DNA from: Agrobacterium fabrum str. C58
Lineage (GTDB): Bacteria > Pseudomonadota > Alphaproteobacteria > Rhizobiales > Rhizobiaceae
Direction: 5' to 3'
DNA: 64,000 bases
Assembly: GCF_000092025.1 (NCBI RefSeq)
Contig: NC_003063.2
Span: forward strand, 1,865,501-1,929,500
Program-made: the position numbers and the translations under genes
In this document: in pieces, positions 17,189-25,870 of the stretch
Numbering within the stretch: the stretch's first letter is position 1
How the letters are laid out: each line of letters begins with the position of its first letter
Notes under the pieces: model-generated
What the model was told of the DNA's origin: nothing
The model's input: the letters and a program-made list of their open reading frames with translations, nothing else
Database searches by the model: none

Positions 17189-18136
17189 ATGCCTGTTTAT
17201 ATCGGCAAGCGACTGCTGGTCGCGATCCCGACGCTTCTGATCATTTCCATCTTCGTTTTCTCGCTGCAGAAACTGCTGCCGGGTGATCCGGTGCTTGCCA
17301 TGGCGGGCGAGGAGCGTGATCCCGCGACGATCGAATTCCTGCGTGAGAAATATCGCCTCAATGACCCCGTGCCGTTGCAGTACCTCAACTGGCTGGGTGG
17401 CGTGGTGACGGGCGATTTCGGTATCTCGCTGCGGACGAACCAGCCCGTGCTGGAACTAATCGGCCAGAAGCTGCCTGTCACCATTCAGCTGGCTGTCATG
17501 GCGATGTTTTTTGCCATGGTCATCGGCATTCCGATCGGCATTTTGGCTGCTGTCAAGAAGAATACGTGGATCGATTACACGGCCAATATCGTGGCGCTTT
17601 CCGGCCTGTCCATCCCGAATTTCTGGCTCGGTATCATGTTGATCCTGCTTGTTTCGGTGAAGCTCGGCTGGCTGCCGGCGTCCGGTTATGAATCGATCTT
17701 CGTAGACCCTGTCCGTTCGATCGAAACCATGATCATGCCCGCCTTCGTGCTGGGCAACGCGTTAGCGGCGACGCTGATGCGTCATACCCGCTCGGCGATG
17801 GTGGCGGTTTTGAGTTCGGACTATATCCGCACCGCCCGTGCCAAGGGGCTCTCGCCGCGCGAGATCATTCTGTCGCATAGTTTCCGTAATGCGCTTCTGC
17901 CGGTCATCACGCTGCTGGCGCTGCTTTTCGGCGAATTGCTGGCCGGCGCGGTGCTGACGGAGCAGATTTTCACCATTCCCGGCTTCGGCAAGATGACGGT
18001 CGACGCGGTGTTCACCCGCGACTATGCCGTCGTGCAGGGCATTGTGCTCTGCACCGCCGTCGGTTTCATCCTCATGAACCTTCTGGCCGACATTGCCTAT
18101 GTCCTGCTCAATCCCCGCCTCAGGGCGACAATCTGA
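17189..18136 (+). CDS. Peptide/glutathione-type ABC permease (DppB/GsiC-like)
   Basis: A 315-residue inner-membrane permease with six predicted spans. It has the N-terminal DppB signature (MPVYIGKRLLVAIPTLLIIS) and the BPD_transp_1 EAA-type loop (YIRTARAKGLSPREIILSHSFRNA). A GTG at 17150 would extend it, but the ATG at 17189 starts the conserved sequence. It forms a heterodimer with the next gene product, which begins 10 bases downstream. Confidence 0.93.
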   Translation: MPVYIGKRLLVAIPTLLIISIFVFSLQKLLPGDPVLAMAGEERDPATIEFLREKYRLNDPVPLQYLNWLGGVVTGDFGISLRTNQPVLELIGQKLPVTIQLAVMAMFFAMVIGIPIGILAAVKKNTWIDYTANIVALSGLSIPNFWLGIMLILLVSVKLGWLPASGYESIFVDPVRSIETMIMPAFVLGNALAATLMRHTRSAMVAVLSSDYIRTARAKGLSPREIILSHSFRNALLPVITLLALLFGELLAGAVLTEQIFTIPGFGKMTVDAVFTRDYAVVQGIVLCTAVGFILMNLLADIAYVLLNPRLRATI

Positions 18137-18146
18137 GGCTGATATC

Positions 18147-19019
18147 ATGACCGTTCTCGATCAAAACCTATCCGTACCGGCGGCACGGCAGGAAAGCCGC
18201 GCCTGGAAAAAAATGAAGCGCAACAAATCGGCGCTCGCCGGCTTGATCATCGTGCTTTTTTTCGCCGTGCTTGCCATTGCCGCGCCGATCCTGCCGATTG
18301 CCGACCCGGTTGCGACGAGCTGGTCGGCCATCCGCAAGGCGCCGTCGGCCGCCCACTGGCTGGGCACTGATGATCTCGGGCGCGACATTCTCTCACGCAT
18401 GATCTATGGCGCCCGCGCCTCGTTGATGGCGGGCGTCGTCTCCGTGATGATCGCGGTGGTGATTGGCGTGCCCTTCGGTTTGATTGCCGGTTATTTCGGT
18501 GGCTGGGTGGATATGGTGATTTCCCGCATCACCGAAGCGTTGCTGGCCATGCCCTTCCTGATCATGGCGATTGCGCTTGCGGCCTTCCTCGGCCCGAGCC
18601 TCACCAATGCGATGATCGCCATCGGCCTTTCCGCCATGCCGATTTTCGTGCGGTTGACGCGCGGGCAGGTGCTGGCCGTCAAGATGGAAGATTATGTCGA
18701 AGGGGCGAGGTCCATCGGCCTGAACCACATCGATATCATGACCCGCTACATCCTGCCGAATGTCTTTGCCCCCATCATCGTGCAGGCGACGCTGACGGTG
18801 GCGACCGCCATCATCGCGGAGGCGAGCCTTTCCTTCCTCGGCCTTGGCCAGCAGGCACCCGCGCCATCCTGGGGCTCGATGCTGAACACCGCGAAGAATT
18901 TCCTGAGCCAGGCACCCTGGATGACGCTGTGGCCCGGCATCGCCATCTTCCTCGTCGTCATCGGCTTCAATCTCCTCGGCGACGGCCTGCGCGACGCGCT
19001 CGATCCGCGCGAAGCATGA
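18147..19019 (+). CDS. Peptide/glutathione-type ABC permease (DppC/GsiD-like)
   Basis: A 290-residue permease with an N-terminal cytoplasmic segment (RAWKKMKRNKSALAG), a first span, the GTDDLGRDILSRMIYGAR motif characteristic of DppC proteins, and an EAA loop (YVEGARSIGLNHIDIMTRYILPN). The ATG at 18147, 10 bases after the upstream stop, is chosen; an in-frame start at 18093 lies inside the previous gene. It partners the DppB-like permease. Confidence 0.93.
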   Translation: MTVLDQNLSVPAARQESRAWKKMKRNKSALAGLIIVLFFAVLAIAAPILPIADPVATSWSAIRKAPSAAHWLGTDDLGRDILSRMIYGARASLMAGVVSVMIAVVIGVPFGLIAGYFGGWVDMVISRITEALLAMPFLIMAIALAAFLGPSLTNAMIAIGLSAMPIFVRLTRGQVLAVKMEDYVEGARSIGLNHIDIMTRYILPNVFAPIIVQATLTVATAIIAEASLSFLGLGQQAPAPSWGSMLNTAKNFLSQAPWMTLWPGIAIFLVVIGFNLLGDGLRDALDPREA

Positions 19020-19040
19020 TTTTTTACAAGGAATATCGGA

Positions 19041-20825
19041 ATGACTGAATTCACCACACGCCCTGAAATCCTTGGCACCTTCGGCGTCGTCACCTCAACG
19101 CACTGGATCGCCTCGGCGGTTGGTATGGCGATCCTCGAAAAAGGCGGCAATGCTTTCGACGCCGCCGTCGCCACCGGTTTCGTTCTGCAGATCGTCGAGC
19201 CGCATCTCTGCGGCCCGGGCGGGGACATGCCGGCCGTGTTTTATTCAAAGCAGAAGGACAAGGTTGAGGTTATCTGCGCGCAGGGGCCGGCTCCGAGTGG
19301 TGCGACGATTGAGCACTATACGTCGGAAGGGTTGAAGCTGATCCCCGGCGACGGGCTGCTCGCCACCGTCATTCCCGGTGCCTTCGATGGCTGGATGCTG
19401 ATGCTGCGCGACTATGGCACGATGAGCGTGCGCGATGTCCTGGAACCCGCCATCTATTATGCCGAGTACGGGCACCCGACGCTGCCGCGTGTCTCCGCCA
19501 CCATCAAGGGTCTGGCCGATTTCTTCGAGAGGGAATGGCCGACATCATACGAGACATGGCTGCCTGGCGGTGCCGCGCCGGAACCTCACGCCAGTTTTCG
19601 GAACCCGGTTCTAGCCGCGACCTATCAGCGGATCATCACCGAAGCCGAAGCGCGCTCCGGCCGTGAGAACCAGATCGAAGCGGCACGCGATGCCTTTTAT
19701 CGGGGTTTCGTTGCGGAAGCCATCGACGGTTACGTGAGGACCGCAGAGGTGATGGATGCCAGCGGCGCACGGCACAAGGGCGTGCTGACGGCGCAGGATA
19801 TGGCCGGGTGGAGCGCGACCGTCGAAGCGCCGCAGACGCTTGATTATCGCGACTGGACGATTGCCAAGACGCCCGCCTGGGGACAGGGGCCGGTTCTGCT
19901 GCAATCGCTGGCGCTTCTGAAGGGCTTCGACATTGCTTCCATGGACCCGTCCGGTCCCGACTTCATCCACACCATCGTCGAAGCCATGAAGCTCGCCTTT
20001 GCCGACCGCGAGGTCTATTACGGCGATCCGGAATTTGGCCAGATTCCGACGGAATATCTTCTCTCCGAAGGCTATAATGCCGGACGCCGGGCGTTGATCG
20101 GCAGTGAGGCCTCGCTGGAACTGCGCCCCGGCACCGTGCCCGGTTACGAAAAGCAGGTGGATGCCACCCTGGCCATGCTGGCCGAAATGAGCGGCAAGGG
20201 TACCGTCTACGAGCCGACCATGTCGCATCTGACGGAAAAGCGCGGTGACACCGTGCATATCGATGTCATCGACCGCTGGGGCAATATGGTCTCCACCACG
20301 CCTTCGGGCGGCTGGCTGCAATCCTCGCCCATCGTGCCGGGTCTGGGTTTCGCGCTCAATTCCCGCGCCCAGATGTTCTGGCTGAAGGAAGGCCTGCCGA
20401 CCTCGCTCGCGCCGGGCAAACGGCCGCGCACCACGCTGACGCCCTCACTAGCGCTGCATCAGGGACGCCCGTCGATGGTGTTCGGCACGCCCGGCGGCGA
20501 CCAGCAGGACCAGTGGCAACTGCCGTTCTTCCTTCGTTATGTCCACCACGGCAAGAACCTGCAGGCGGCCATCGACATGCCGCTGTTCCACACCTCGCAT
20601 TTTCCGGGTTCATTTTATCCGCGCACCAGTTCGCCGGGTGAAATCATGGTGGAAGGCACGGTGGGCGAGGCGACGCTCGCCGAGCTGCGCCGGCGCGGTC
20701 ACCGGGTCACTGTTGCCGATGCCTGGTCGGTCGGTCGGCTCACCGCTGCTCGCCGGGATGCGGATGGCCTGCTGCGCGCTGCCGCCACACCGCGGCTCAT
20801 GCAAGCCTACGCGGTGGGACGGTGA
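19041..20825 (+). CDS. Gamma-glutamyltransferase family hydrolase without signal peptide
   Basis: A 594-residue Ntn-hydrolase. The N-terminal GGNAFDAAVATGFVLQIVEPHLCGPGGD region is typical of gamma-glutamyltranspeptidases. The probable autoprocessing site and nucleophile is the Thr of RGDTVH (with VIDRWGNMVS following), which would split the chain into large and small subunits. The oxyanion region reads FGTPGGDQQDQW, as in GGT-like acylases, rather than the GSPGG of E. coli GGT. No Sec or Tat signal is present, so it should act in the cytoplasm on imported substrate. AAGGAA precedes the ATG. It lies between the permease and ATPase genes. Confidence 0.9.
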   Translation: MTEFTTRPEILGTFGVVTSTHWIASAVGMAILEKGGNAFDAAVATGFVLQIVEPHLCGPGGDMPAVFYSKQKDKVEVICAQGPAPSGATIEHYTSEGLKLIPGDGLLATVIPGAFDGWMLMLRDYGTMSVRDVLEPAIYYAEYGHPTLPRVSATIKGLADFFEREWPTSYETWLPGGAAPEPHASFRNPVLAATYQRIITEAEARSGRENQIEAARDAFYRGFVAEAIDGYVRTAEVMDASGARHKGVLTAQDMAGWSATVEAPQTLDYRDWTIAKTPAWGQGPVLLQSLALLKGFDIASMDPSGPDFIHTIVEAMKLAFADREVYYGDPEFGQIPTEYLLSEGYNAGRRALIGSEASLELRPGTVPGYEKQVDATLAMLAEMSGKGTVYEPTMSHLTEKRGDTVHIDVIDRWGNMVSTTPSGGWLQSSPIVPGLGFALNSRAQMFWLKEGLPTSLAPGKRPRTTLTPSLALHQGRPSMVFGTPGGDQQDQWQLPFFLRYVHHGKNLQAAIDMPLFHTSHFPGSFYPRTSSPGEIMVEGTVGEATLAELRRRGHRVTVADAWSVGRLTAARRDADGLLRAAATPRLMQAYAVGR

Positions 20826-20829
20826 CATC

Positions 20830-22641
20830 ATGGAGACAAAACCAGTCCTCTCCGTCCGAAACCTTACCACCTCCTTCCTTGTCGATGGCGAGTGGAAAAG
20901 CGTTGTGCGCGACGTCTCATTCGATGTAAAGTCCGGCGAAACCGTCGCCATTGTCGGCGAATCCGGTTCCGGTAAGTCGGTCACCTCGCTGTCGCTGATG
21001 CGCCTGCTCGCCCCGGCCTCCAGCCACATCGAGGGCGAAGTGCTACTCAACGGGCGCAATCTGCTGACGCTTTCCGAAAGAGAGATGCGCGGCGTGCGCG
21101 GCAACGATATCTCGATGATCTTTCAGGAGCCGATGACCTCGCTCAATCCGATCTTCACCATCGGCCGCCAGATTTCTGAAGTCCTCATCCGTCACAAGGG
21201 GCTTTCGAAACAGGAGGCTCGGGCGGAAACGGTGCGGCTTCTGGAGAAGGTCCGTATTCCCAACGCGGCGAGCCGTTTTGACGAATATCCGCACCAGTTT
21301 TCCGGCGGCATGCGTCAGCGCGTGATGATCGCCATGGCGCTGGCGTCGCGGCCGAAGCTCTTGATCGCTGACGAGCCGACGACGGCGCTCGACGTCACCA
21401 TTCAGGGCCAGATTCTTGACTTGATCAAACTGCTTCAGGAAGAGGAGGGCATGTCGGTTCTCTTCATCACTCACGACATGGGTGTGGTGGCCGAAATCGC
21501 CGACCGGACGATCGTGATGTATCGCGGTGACGCGGTCGAGACCGGAGCGACCGAGGACATATTCCGACGTGGCCAGCATCCCTACACGCGGGCGCTGCTT
21601 TCGGCGGTACCGAAACTCGGCTCGATGCATGACCGGCAATGGCCGACGCGGTTTCCGGTGCTCGACCTCAAAACCGGTCTTTCGACCGAACCTCAGGAGG
21701 TGGCGGAGACGGTTGCGTGCGGTCAGACACCGGTTCTGTCGGTCAAGAACCTCGTGACAAGGTTTCCCATCCGCTCCGGTCTTTGGGCGCGTCAGACGGG
21801 TGCGGTCCATGCCGTCGAAAACGTTTCCTTCGATCTCTTTCAGGGGGAGACGTTGTCGCTTGTGGGGGAATCCGGCTGCGGAAAATCCACCACAGGCCGC
21901 TCGATCATGCGCCTCGTGGAACCGTCATCCGGCGATGTGTCGCTCGACGGTTACGATGTGATGCGGCTCGATACCGTTGGGCTGCGCAACATGCGCAAAT
22001 CCGTGCAGATGATCTTTCAGGACCCGTTCTCCTCGCTCAACCCACGCATGACTGTTGGCACGGCGATTTCCGAACCTTTCATCAAGCACAGGCTAGGCAG
22101 CACGAAACAGGCGAAGGAAAAGACGGCCGATCTTCTGGAGAAGGTAGGCCTGTCGGCCGATATGGCCAATCGCTACCCGCATGAATTTTCGGGTGGCCAG
22201 CGCCAGCGCATCGCGATTGCCCGCGCGCTTGCGCTCGATCCAAAGGTCATCGTCGCCGACGAAAGCGTTTCGGCGCTCGACGTATCGATCAAGGCGCAGG
22301 TCTGCAACCTGCTGCTCGACCTGCAGCAGAGCCTGAATCTTGCTTTCCTGTTCATTTCGCACGACATGGCGGTGGTTGAGCGCGTCAGCCATCGTGTAGC
22401 GGTGATGTATCTCGGCGAGATCGTGGAAATCGGGCCGCGGGCCGCCGTTTTCGACAATCCGCAGCATCCGTACACAAAAAAGCTCATGGCAGCGGTACCG
22501 GTGCCCGACCCGGCCCGGCGCGGGATGAGACGCGGCATATCCAATGACGAGCTGAAAAGCCCGATACGGACAATGAGTTATGAAGCGCCGACGCGACATT
22601 ACAGAACGGTATCACCTGGCCATCTGGTGCAGGTGGAATGA
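20830..22641 (+). CDS. Fused double-ATPase of peptide/glutathione importer (GsiA-like)
   Basis: A 603-residue protein with two complete ABC ATPases. Domain 1 has Walker A GESGSGKS, signature FSGGMRQRV and Walker B LLIADEPT. Domain 2 has GESGCGKS, FSGGQRQRI and VIVADESVSALD. Each is followed by an oligopeptide-transporter C-terminal stretch (HPYTRALLSAVP, HPYTKKLMAAVP). The start at 20830 follows the transferase stop by four bases; longer in-frame readings run through the previous gene. It powers the importer encoded upstream. Confidence 0.95.
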   Translation: METKPVLSVRNLTTSFLVDGEWKSVVRDVSFDVKSGETVAIVGESGSGKSVTSLSLMRLLAPASSHIEGEVLLNGRNLLTLSEREMRGVRGNDISMIFQEPMTSLNPIFTIGRQISEVLIRHKGLSKQEARAETVRLLEKVRIPNAASRFDEYPHQFSGGMRQRVMIAMALASRPKLLIADEPTTALDVTIQGQILDLIKLLQEEEGMSVLFITHDMGVVAEIADRTIVMYRGDAVETGATEDIFRRGQHPYTRALLSAVPKLGSMHDRQWPTRFPVLDLKTGLSTEPQEVAETVACGQTPVLSVKNLVTRFPIRSGLWARQTGAVHAVENVSFDLFQGETLSLVGESGCGKSTTGRSIMRLVEPSSGDVSLDGYDVMRLDTVGLRNMRKSVQMIFQDPFSSLNPRMTVGTAISEPFIKHRLGSTKQAKEKTADLLEKVGLSADMANRYPHEFSGGQRQRIAIARALALDPKVIVADESVSALDVSIKAQVCNLLLDLQQSLNLAFLFISHDMAVVERVSHRVAVMYLGEIVEIGPRAAVFDNPQHPYTKKLMAAVPVPDPARRGMRRGISNDELKSPIRTMSYEAPTRHYRTVSPGHLVQVE

Positions 22642-22686
22642 TTATCGAGAGATGTCCACTCGGCACGTAGTTGGCACAATACAAAA

Positions 22687-22710
22687 ACCCCGCCGAAGCG
22701 GGGTCTTTTC
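22687..22710. terminator. Bidirectional intrinsic terminator
   Basis: CCCCGC and GCGGGG arms around a CGAA loop. TCTTTT follows on the plus strand and TTTTTG on the minus strand. It serves the transporter operon and the convergent csbD gene. Confidence 0.85.
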
Positions 22711-22711
22711 T

Positions 22712-22915
22712 CTACCAGCCCTGACGACCGTACCAGTCGTCGATATCTTTCTTGGTTCGATCCTTTTCGTAGCCATAACGCTCCTGGATCTTCCCTTCGA
22801 GCTGCTCGCGCTTGCCATTGATGACGTCGAGGTCGTCGTCGGTGAGTTTGCCCCACTGCTCCTTGACCTTACCCTTCATCTGCTTCCAGTTGCCTTCAAC
22901 GCGATTCCAATCCAT
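22712..22915 (-). CDS. CsbD/YjbJ family stress protein
   Basis: A 67-residue protein beginning MDWNRVEGNWKQMKGK, with EQWGKLTDDDLDVI and the C-terminal WYGRQGW, a near-textbook YjbJ/CsbD sequence. It is expected to be abundant in stress but has no known activity. GGGAGAGCC precedes the ATG at 22915, which is preferred over an upstream in-frame ATG at 22945. A possible extracytoplasmic-function sigma promoter lies at 22951-22975. Confidence 0.92.
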   Translation of the reverse strand: MDWNRVEGNWKQMKGKVKEQWGKLTDDDLDVINGKREQLEGKIQERYGYEKDRTKKDIDDWYGRQGW

Positions 22916-22950
22916 TTGGCTCTCCCTTTGTATTTTTCCTTGCATTGGTA

Positions 22951-22975
22951 AATGTACGAGCCGTCGCAGGGTTCC
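22951..22975 (-). promoter_or_regulatory. Possible EcfG/RpoE2-type general stress promoter of csbD
   Basis: On the minus strand GGAACC is followed, after 15 bases, by CATT, close to the alphaproteobacterial general-stress consensus (GGAAC, 16-17 bases, CGTT). It would give a leader of about 30 bases. The -10 element has one mismatch. Confidence 0.4.
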
Positions 22976-23097
22976 TTCTAAACGCGCCGATGTTGGTCAC
23001 GGCTGCGGCCCGCTGCCACGAAAAAATCACGATTCATTCAGCCACAGTTCACCCGGCTGGGCGCTAAATCCCCCTATCCCACAAGGAGGGAGATAAG

Positions 23098-23418
23098 ATG
23101 CGCAAGATGATTTTAACCGCCGGACTGATTTTCGGCGCCCTGTTCGGCACCGGCGCGAATGCCATGCCTGTCGGCCAACCGTCCGCACCTTCGGCATCCC
23201 ACGTTCAGACGGTGGATTATGCCTGCGGACGCGGCTTCCACCTGTCACCGCGCGGTTATTGCCGCCCGAACGGCCCGCCACGTTATGAGCGCGGCTGGGA
23301 CCGGCGCGATCGCTGGGAAGGCCGCCGGGAATGGCGTGAACGTCAGGCGAGACGGGAATGGCGTGAATGGCGCGATCGCCGGGACTACCGCGACCGTCGT
23401 GACTACTATCGCTACTGA
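23098..23418 (+). CDS. Exported GCG_CRPN-type Arg/Trp-rich small protein
   Basis: A 106-residue protein with a signal peptide (MRKMILTAGLIFGALFGTGANA). A short CGRGFHLSPRGYCRPN motif with two cysteines follows, then a highly charged tail of repeated R-E-W-R and D-R-R-D-Y units. The motif-then-repeat layout matches the GCG_CRPN prefix-to-repeats family. AAGGAGGGAG precedes the ATG. The function is unknown; an envelope or extracellular location is expected. Confidence 0.8.
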   Translation: MRKMILTAGLIFGALFGTGANAMPVGQPSAPSASHVQTVDYACGRGFHLSPRGYCRPNGPPRYERGWDRRDRWEGRREWRERQARREWREWRDRRDYRDRRDYYRY

Positions 23419-23423
23419 TGGGC

Positions 23424-23455
23424 AAGGCCCTCTCCAATCGGGAGGGCCTTTCTTT
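23424..23455 (+). terminator. Intrinsic terminator
   Basis: Stem AAGGCCCTC with the near-complement GAGGGCCTT, followed by TCTTT, just after the small exported protein gene. Confidence 0.8.
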
Positions 23456-23611
23456 ATGCGCTGGTCACCCATCCATCTGTCCCCCGGGGAGAGTGTCTAC
23501 ACAACGTCGCTACCCCGATCGTCATGGTTCGCGACAGATTTGCATCCGCGTGAGGAAACCAGGGCCGTAGTTCGGGGTTAGTCCCATATCACCGTTCATG
23601 AGGAGGATATG

Positions 23612-24307
23612 ATGGACATCACCAGACGCACCATTCTCACCGCCGGCGCGGCAACAGCCACCGTTGCGATTTTTCCCCGCCCGCATGTCGCGCAGGCCGC
23701 ACTGCCTTTGACACAGCCGAAACTTCCCTTTGCCGAGGCCGATCTGGCGCCCGTTATTTCGGCAAGAACGGTCGGCCTGCATTACGGAAAACACCATAAG
23801 GCCTATTTCGACAAGCTGAACACGCTTGCGGCCGGCACCCGCTATGCCGACATGGAGCTGGCCGGGATCGTCAAGGAATCCGCCGGGTCGAAGGCGGCGG
23901 CGGATGTCAAAATCTTCAACAATGCCGCGCAGGCATGGAACCATGTCGCCTACTGGGATCAATTCGTTCCGGGCGGACCGAACCGGCCGACGGGTGATCT
24001 CGCTGCTTCCCTCAACGAGACCTTCGGGGATTATGACGGTTTCATCAAACGCGCGGTCGATGTGTCCGACACGGTGTTCGGCACCGGCTGGGTGTGGCTG
24101 ACGCGCGACGACGACAACAAGCTCGCGCTGATCGGATATGAGGACGGCAACAACCCCGTGGCCGTTGGCCGCCCGGCCTATCTCGGCATCGATATCTGGG
24201 AACACGCCTATTACCTCGATTATGAAAACCGCAAGCCCGACCATATCCGCGCCGTGCTCGACAAGCTGGTCAACTGGCGGGTTGTCGAAGAGCGCCTGAA
24301 GGCCTGA
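23612..24307 (+). CDS. Tat-exported iron/manganese superoxide dismutase
   Basis: A 231-residue Fe/Mn-SOD. The four metal ligands appear as His in LHYGKHHKAY, His in WNHVAYWD, and Asp and His in LGIDIWEHAYYLDY. Unlike the usual cytosolic enzyme, it begins with a twin-arginine-type signal (ITRRTILTAG, hydrophobic stretch, then AQAA), so it should be exported folded with its metal. AGGAGG at 23601-23606 favours the ATG at 23612 over that at 23609. It is monocistronic in appearance and would remove superoxide in the periplasm. Confidence 0.92.
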   Translation: MDITRRTILTAGAATATVAIFPRPHVAQAALPLTQPKLPFAEADLAPVISARTVGLHYGKHHKAYFDKLNTLAAGTRYADMELAGIVKESAGSKAAADVKIFNNAAQAWNHVAYWDQFVPGGPNRPTGDLAASLNETFGDYDGFIKRAVDVSDTVFGTGWVWLTRDDDNKLALIGYEDGNNPVAVGRPAYLGIDIWEHAYYLDYENRKPDHIRAVLDKLVNWRVVEERLKA

Positions 24308-24421
24308 CGGGCTTCTGCTGCGTAAAACCTGCCGGGATCGCCCGGCACCCGGCGGGTTGCCCTGATTTGCATTTTAGCTACTATGCCCCGATGGCGAGGA
24401 GGCCATGTATAAGGAGGGTTC

Positions 24422-25411
24422 ATGATTTACCGGTCTTCAAAACGGCGCACCGTGTTGAAACTTGCCGCCGCGGCGGTGTCTTTCGGCATGATGGGAATGA
24501 CTGCTAGTGCCGAGGGCTTTCCCGATCGAACGATCACGCTGGTCGTTCCTTTCGCGGCGGGCGGCTCCACCGACGTGGTGGCGCGTGTCATCGCGCAGAA
24601 GATGGGTGACGAACTTGGCCAGCAGATCGTGGTGGAAAATGTCGCCGGAGCCGGTGGCAATCTCGGCGCCGACCGGGTGGCCCGCGCCGAGCCCGATGGT
24701 TATACGATCCTGATGGGCACGGTTGCCACCCACGCGCTCAACCCGCTCATCCTCAAGACCAAGCCTTATGACCCGCAGAAGGATTTCGCACCGGTTTCGC
24801 TGCTGGTGGTGGTTCCGAATGTGCTGGTGGTCAATCCGAAGCTCAACGTCAACAGCGTCGAGGAGCTGATCGCTCTCCTCAAAGCTGAACCCGATAAATA
24901 TGCCTATGCCTCTTCCGGCAACGGCACCCCGCTGCATCTTTCCGGCGAGCTGTTCAAGAGCATGGCCGGCGTCAGCATGCAGCATGTGCCCTACAAGGGA
25001 GCCGGACCGGCGCTTAACGATCTTCTCGGCAACCAGATTTCCATCATGTTCGACAATCTGCCGTCTTCGTCAGGACATATAAAATCCGGCACCTTGCGGG
25101 CGCTCGGTGTGACCACCAAGGAGCGGGCTTCGTCCTTCCCGGATCTGCCGACGATTGCCGAAACCGTACCGGGTTACGAGACCTATACCTGGAACGCCCT
25201 CTTTGCGCCCGCCGGCACGCCGGCCGATGCGATCGACAAGCTCAACGCCGCCGCCAAGAAGGCGCTTGCCGATACTGGCGTCGCCGCCCGCATGGCGGAG
25301 TTCAGTGCAAAGATCGTCGCCTCCTCGCCGGATGAACTGAAAGACCACGTCGCGGCGGAGATCGCCAAATGGGAACCCGTGGTCAAGAACGCGAATGTGC
25401 AGATGGACTGA
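24422..25411 (+). CDS. Tripartite tricarboxylate transporter (TctC/Bug) family binding protein, orphan
   Basis: A 329-residue exported binding protein. The signal (LKLAAAAVSFGMMGMTASA) is followed by the TctC pattern: FPDRTITLVVPFAAGGSTDVVAR, VENVAGAGGNLGADRVARAEPDGYT, and a C-terminal EIAKWEPVVKNA. Such proteins capture carboxylates for a TctAB membrane carrier. No tctA or tctB lies beside it here, so it must work with a distant carrier or as a sensor ligand-binding protein. TAAGGAGGGTTC precedes the ATG. A 29-base hairpin follows 80 bases downstream. Confidence 0.9.
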   Translation: MIYRSSKRRTVLKLAAAAVSFGMMGMTASAEGFPDRTITLVVPFAAGGSTDVVARVIAQKMGDELGQQIVVENVAGAGGNLGADRVARAEPDGYTILMGTVATHALNPLILKTKPYDPQKDFAPVSLLVVVPNVLVVNPKLNVNSVEELIALLKAEPDKYAYASSGNGTPLHLSGELFKSMAGVSMQHVPYKGAGPALNDLLGNQISIMFDNLPSSSGHIKSGTLRALGVTTKERASSFPDLPTIAETVPGYETYTWNALFAPAGTPADAIDKLNAAAKKALADTGVAARMAEFSAKIVASSPDELKDHVAAEIAKWEPVVKNANVQMD

Positions 25412-25491
25412 TCGGGAGCGTTAAATCCCTGCTTCCGGCTTGCCGTCGCGCATCCTGTCTTATTGCGCGGCGGATGATATTGACCTCGAAG

Positions 25492-25520
25492 ATCGTGGCC
25501 GCACTCGGAGCGGCCACGAT
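25492..25520 (+). terminator. Hairpin, possible terminator of the tctC-like gene
   Basis: Perfect 11-base arms (ATCGTGGCCGC/GCGGCCACGAT) around ACTCGGA. It is followed by TGTGACG rather than a T-run, so termination is uncertain. Confidence 0.45.
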
Positions 25521-25653
25521 TGTGACGACCGGTCGGCTGGTGTGTTATTTTGACATCACTTGCCACAAGGTTGCAAAAACCTGCTTGGCAAGCTCGAGCG
25601 GCTCAGCTAAAAAAATACTTCACTGCGTCAGATCGAACAAAGGGAGGCGTTGC

Positions 25654-25704
25654 ATGACATCATCATTCATCAAGACCCTCCCGCAGGGAATGACCCGACA
25701 CTAG
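25654..25704 (+). CDS. Possible 16-residue peptide ORF
   Basis: ATG with AGGGAGG well spaced upstream opens a 16-codon frame (MTSSFIKTLPQGMTRH) ending in TAG. It lies about 170 bases before the ABC exporter. The ribosome site is unusually good for chance, but the peptide matches nothing I recognise. It may be a leader peptide or not translated. Confidence 0.3.
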   Translation: MTSSFIKTLPQGMTRH

Positions 25705-25870
25705 GTCATATCCATTCGCGGCCCGCCTTATGCGCGCCCGACATGCGGTTTTCTTTTCCTTCATAGCCCGATTGATCTGACGGGATCATCTTGTCTCCCG
25801 CCCGGGCTGTGCCGTCCAACTTCCGTTTTGAGGACCGGTCGTCCTGTTTCGTGGCGCCGGGCTGGTTAAA

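Larger units (their letters stand above)
25412..25870. other. 459-base gap between tctC-like gene and ABC exporter
   Basis: Contains a strong hairpin at 25492-25520 (11-base arms starting ATCGTGGCCGC, seven-base loop), an isolated TTGACA near 25550, and a possible 16-codon ORF at 25654-25704. The last 165 bases before the exporter show no clear signal to me. Confidence 0.6.
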
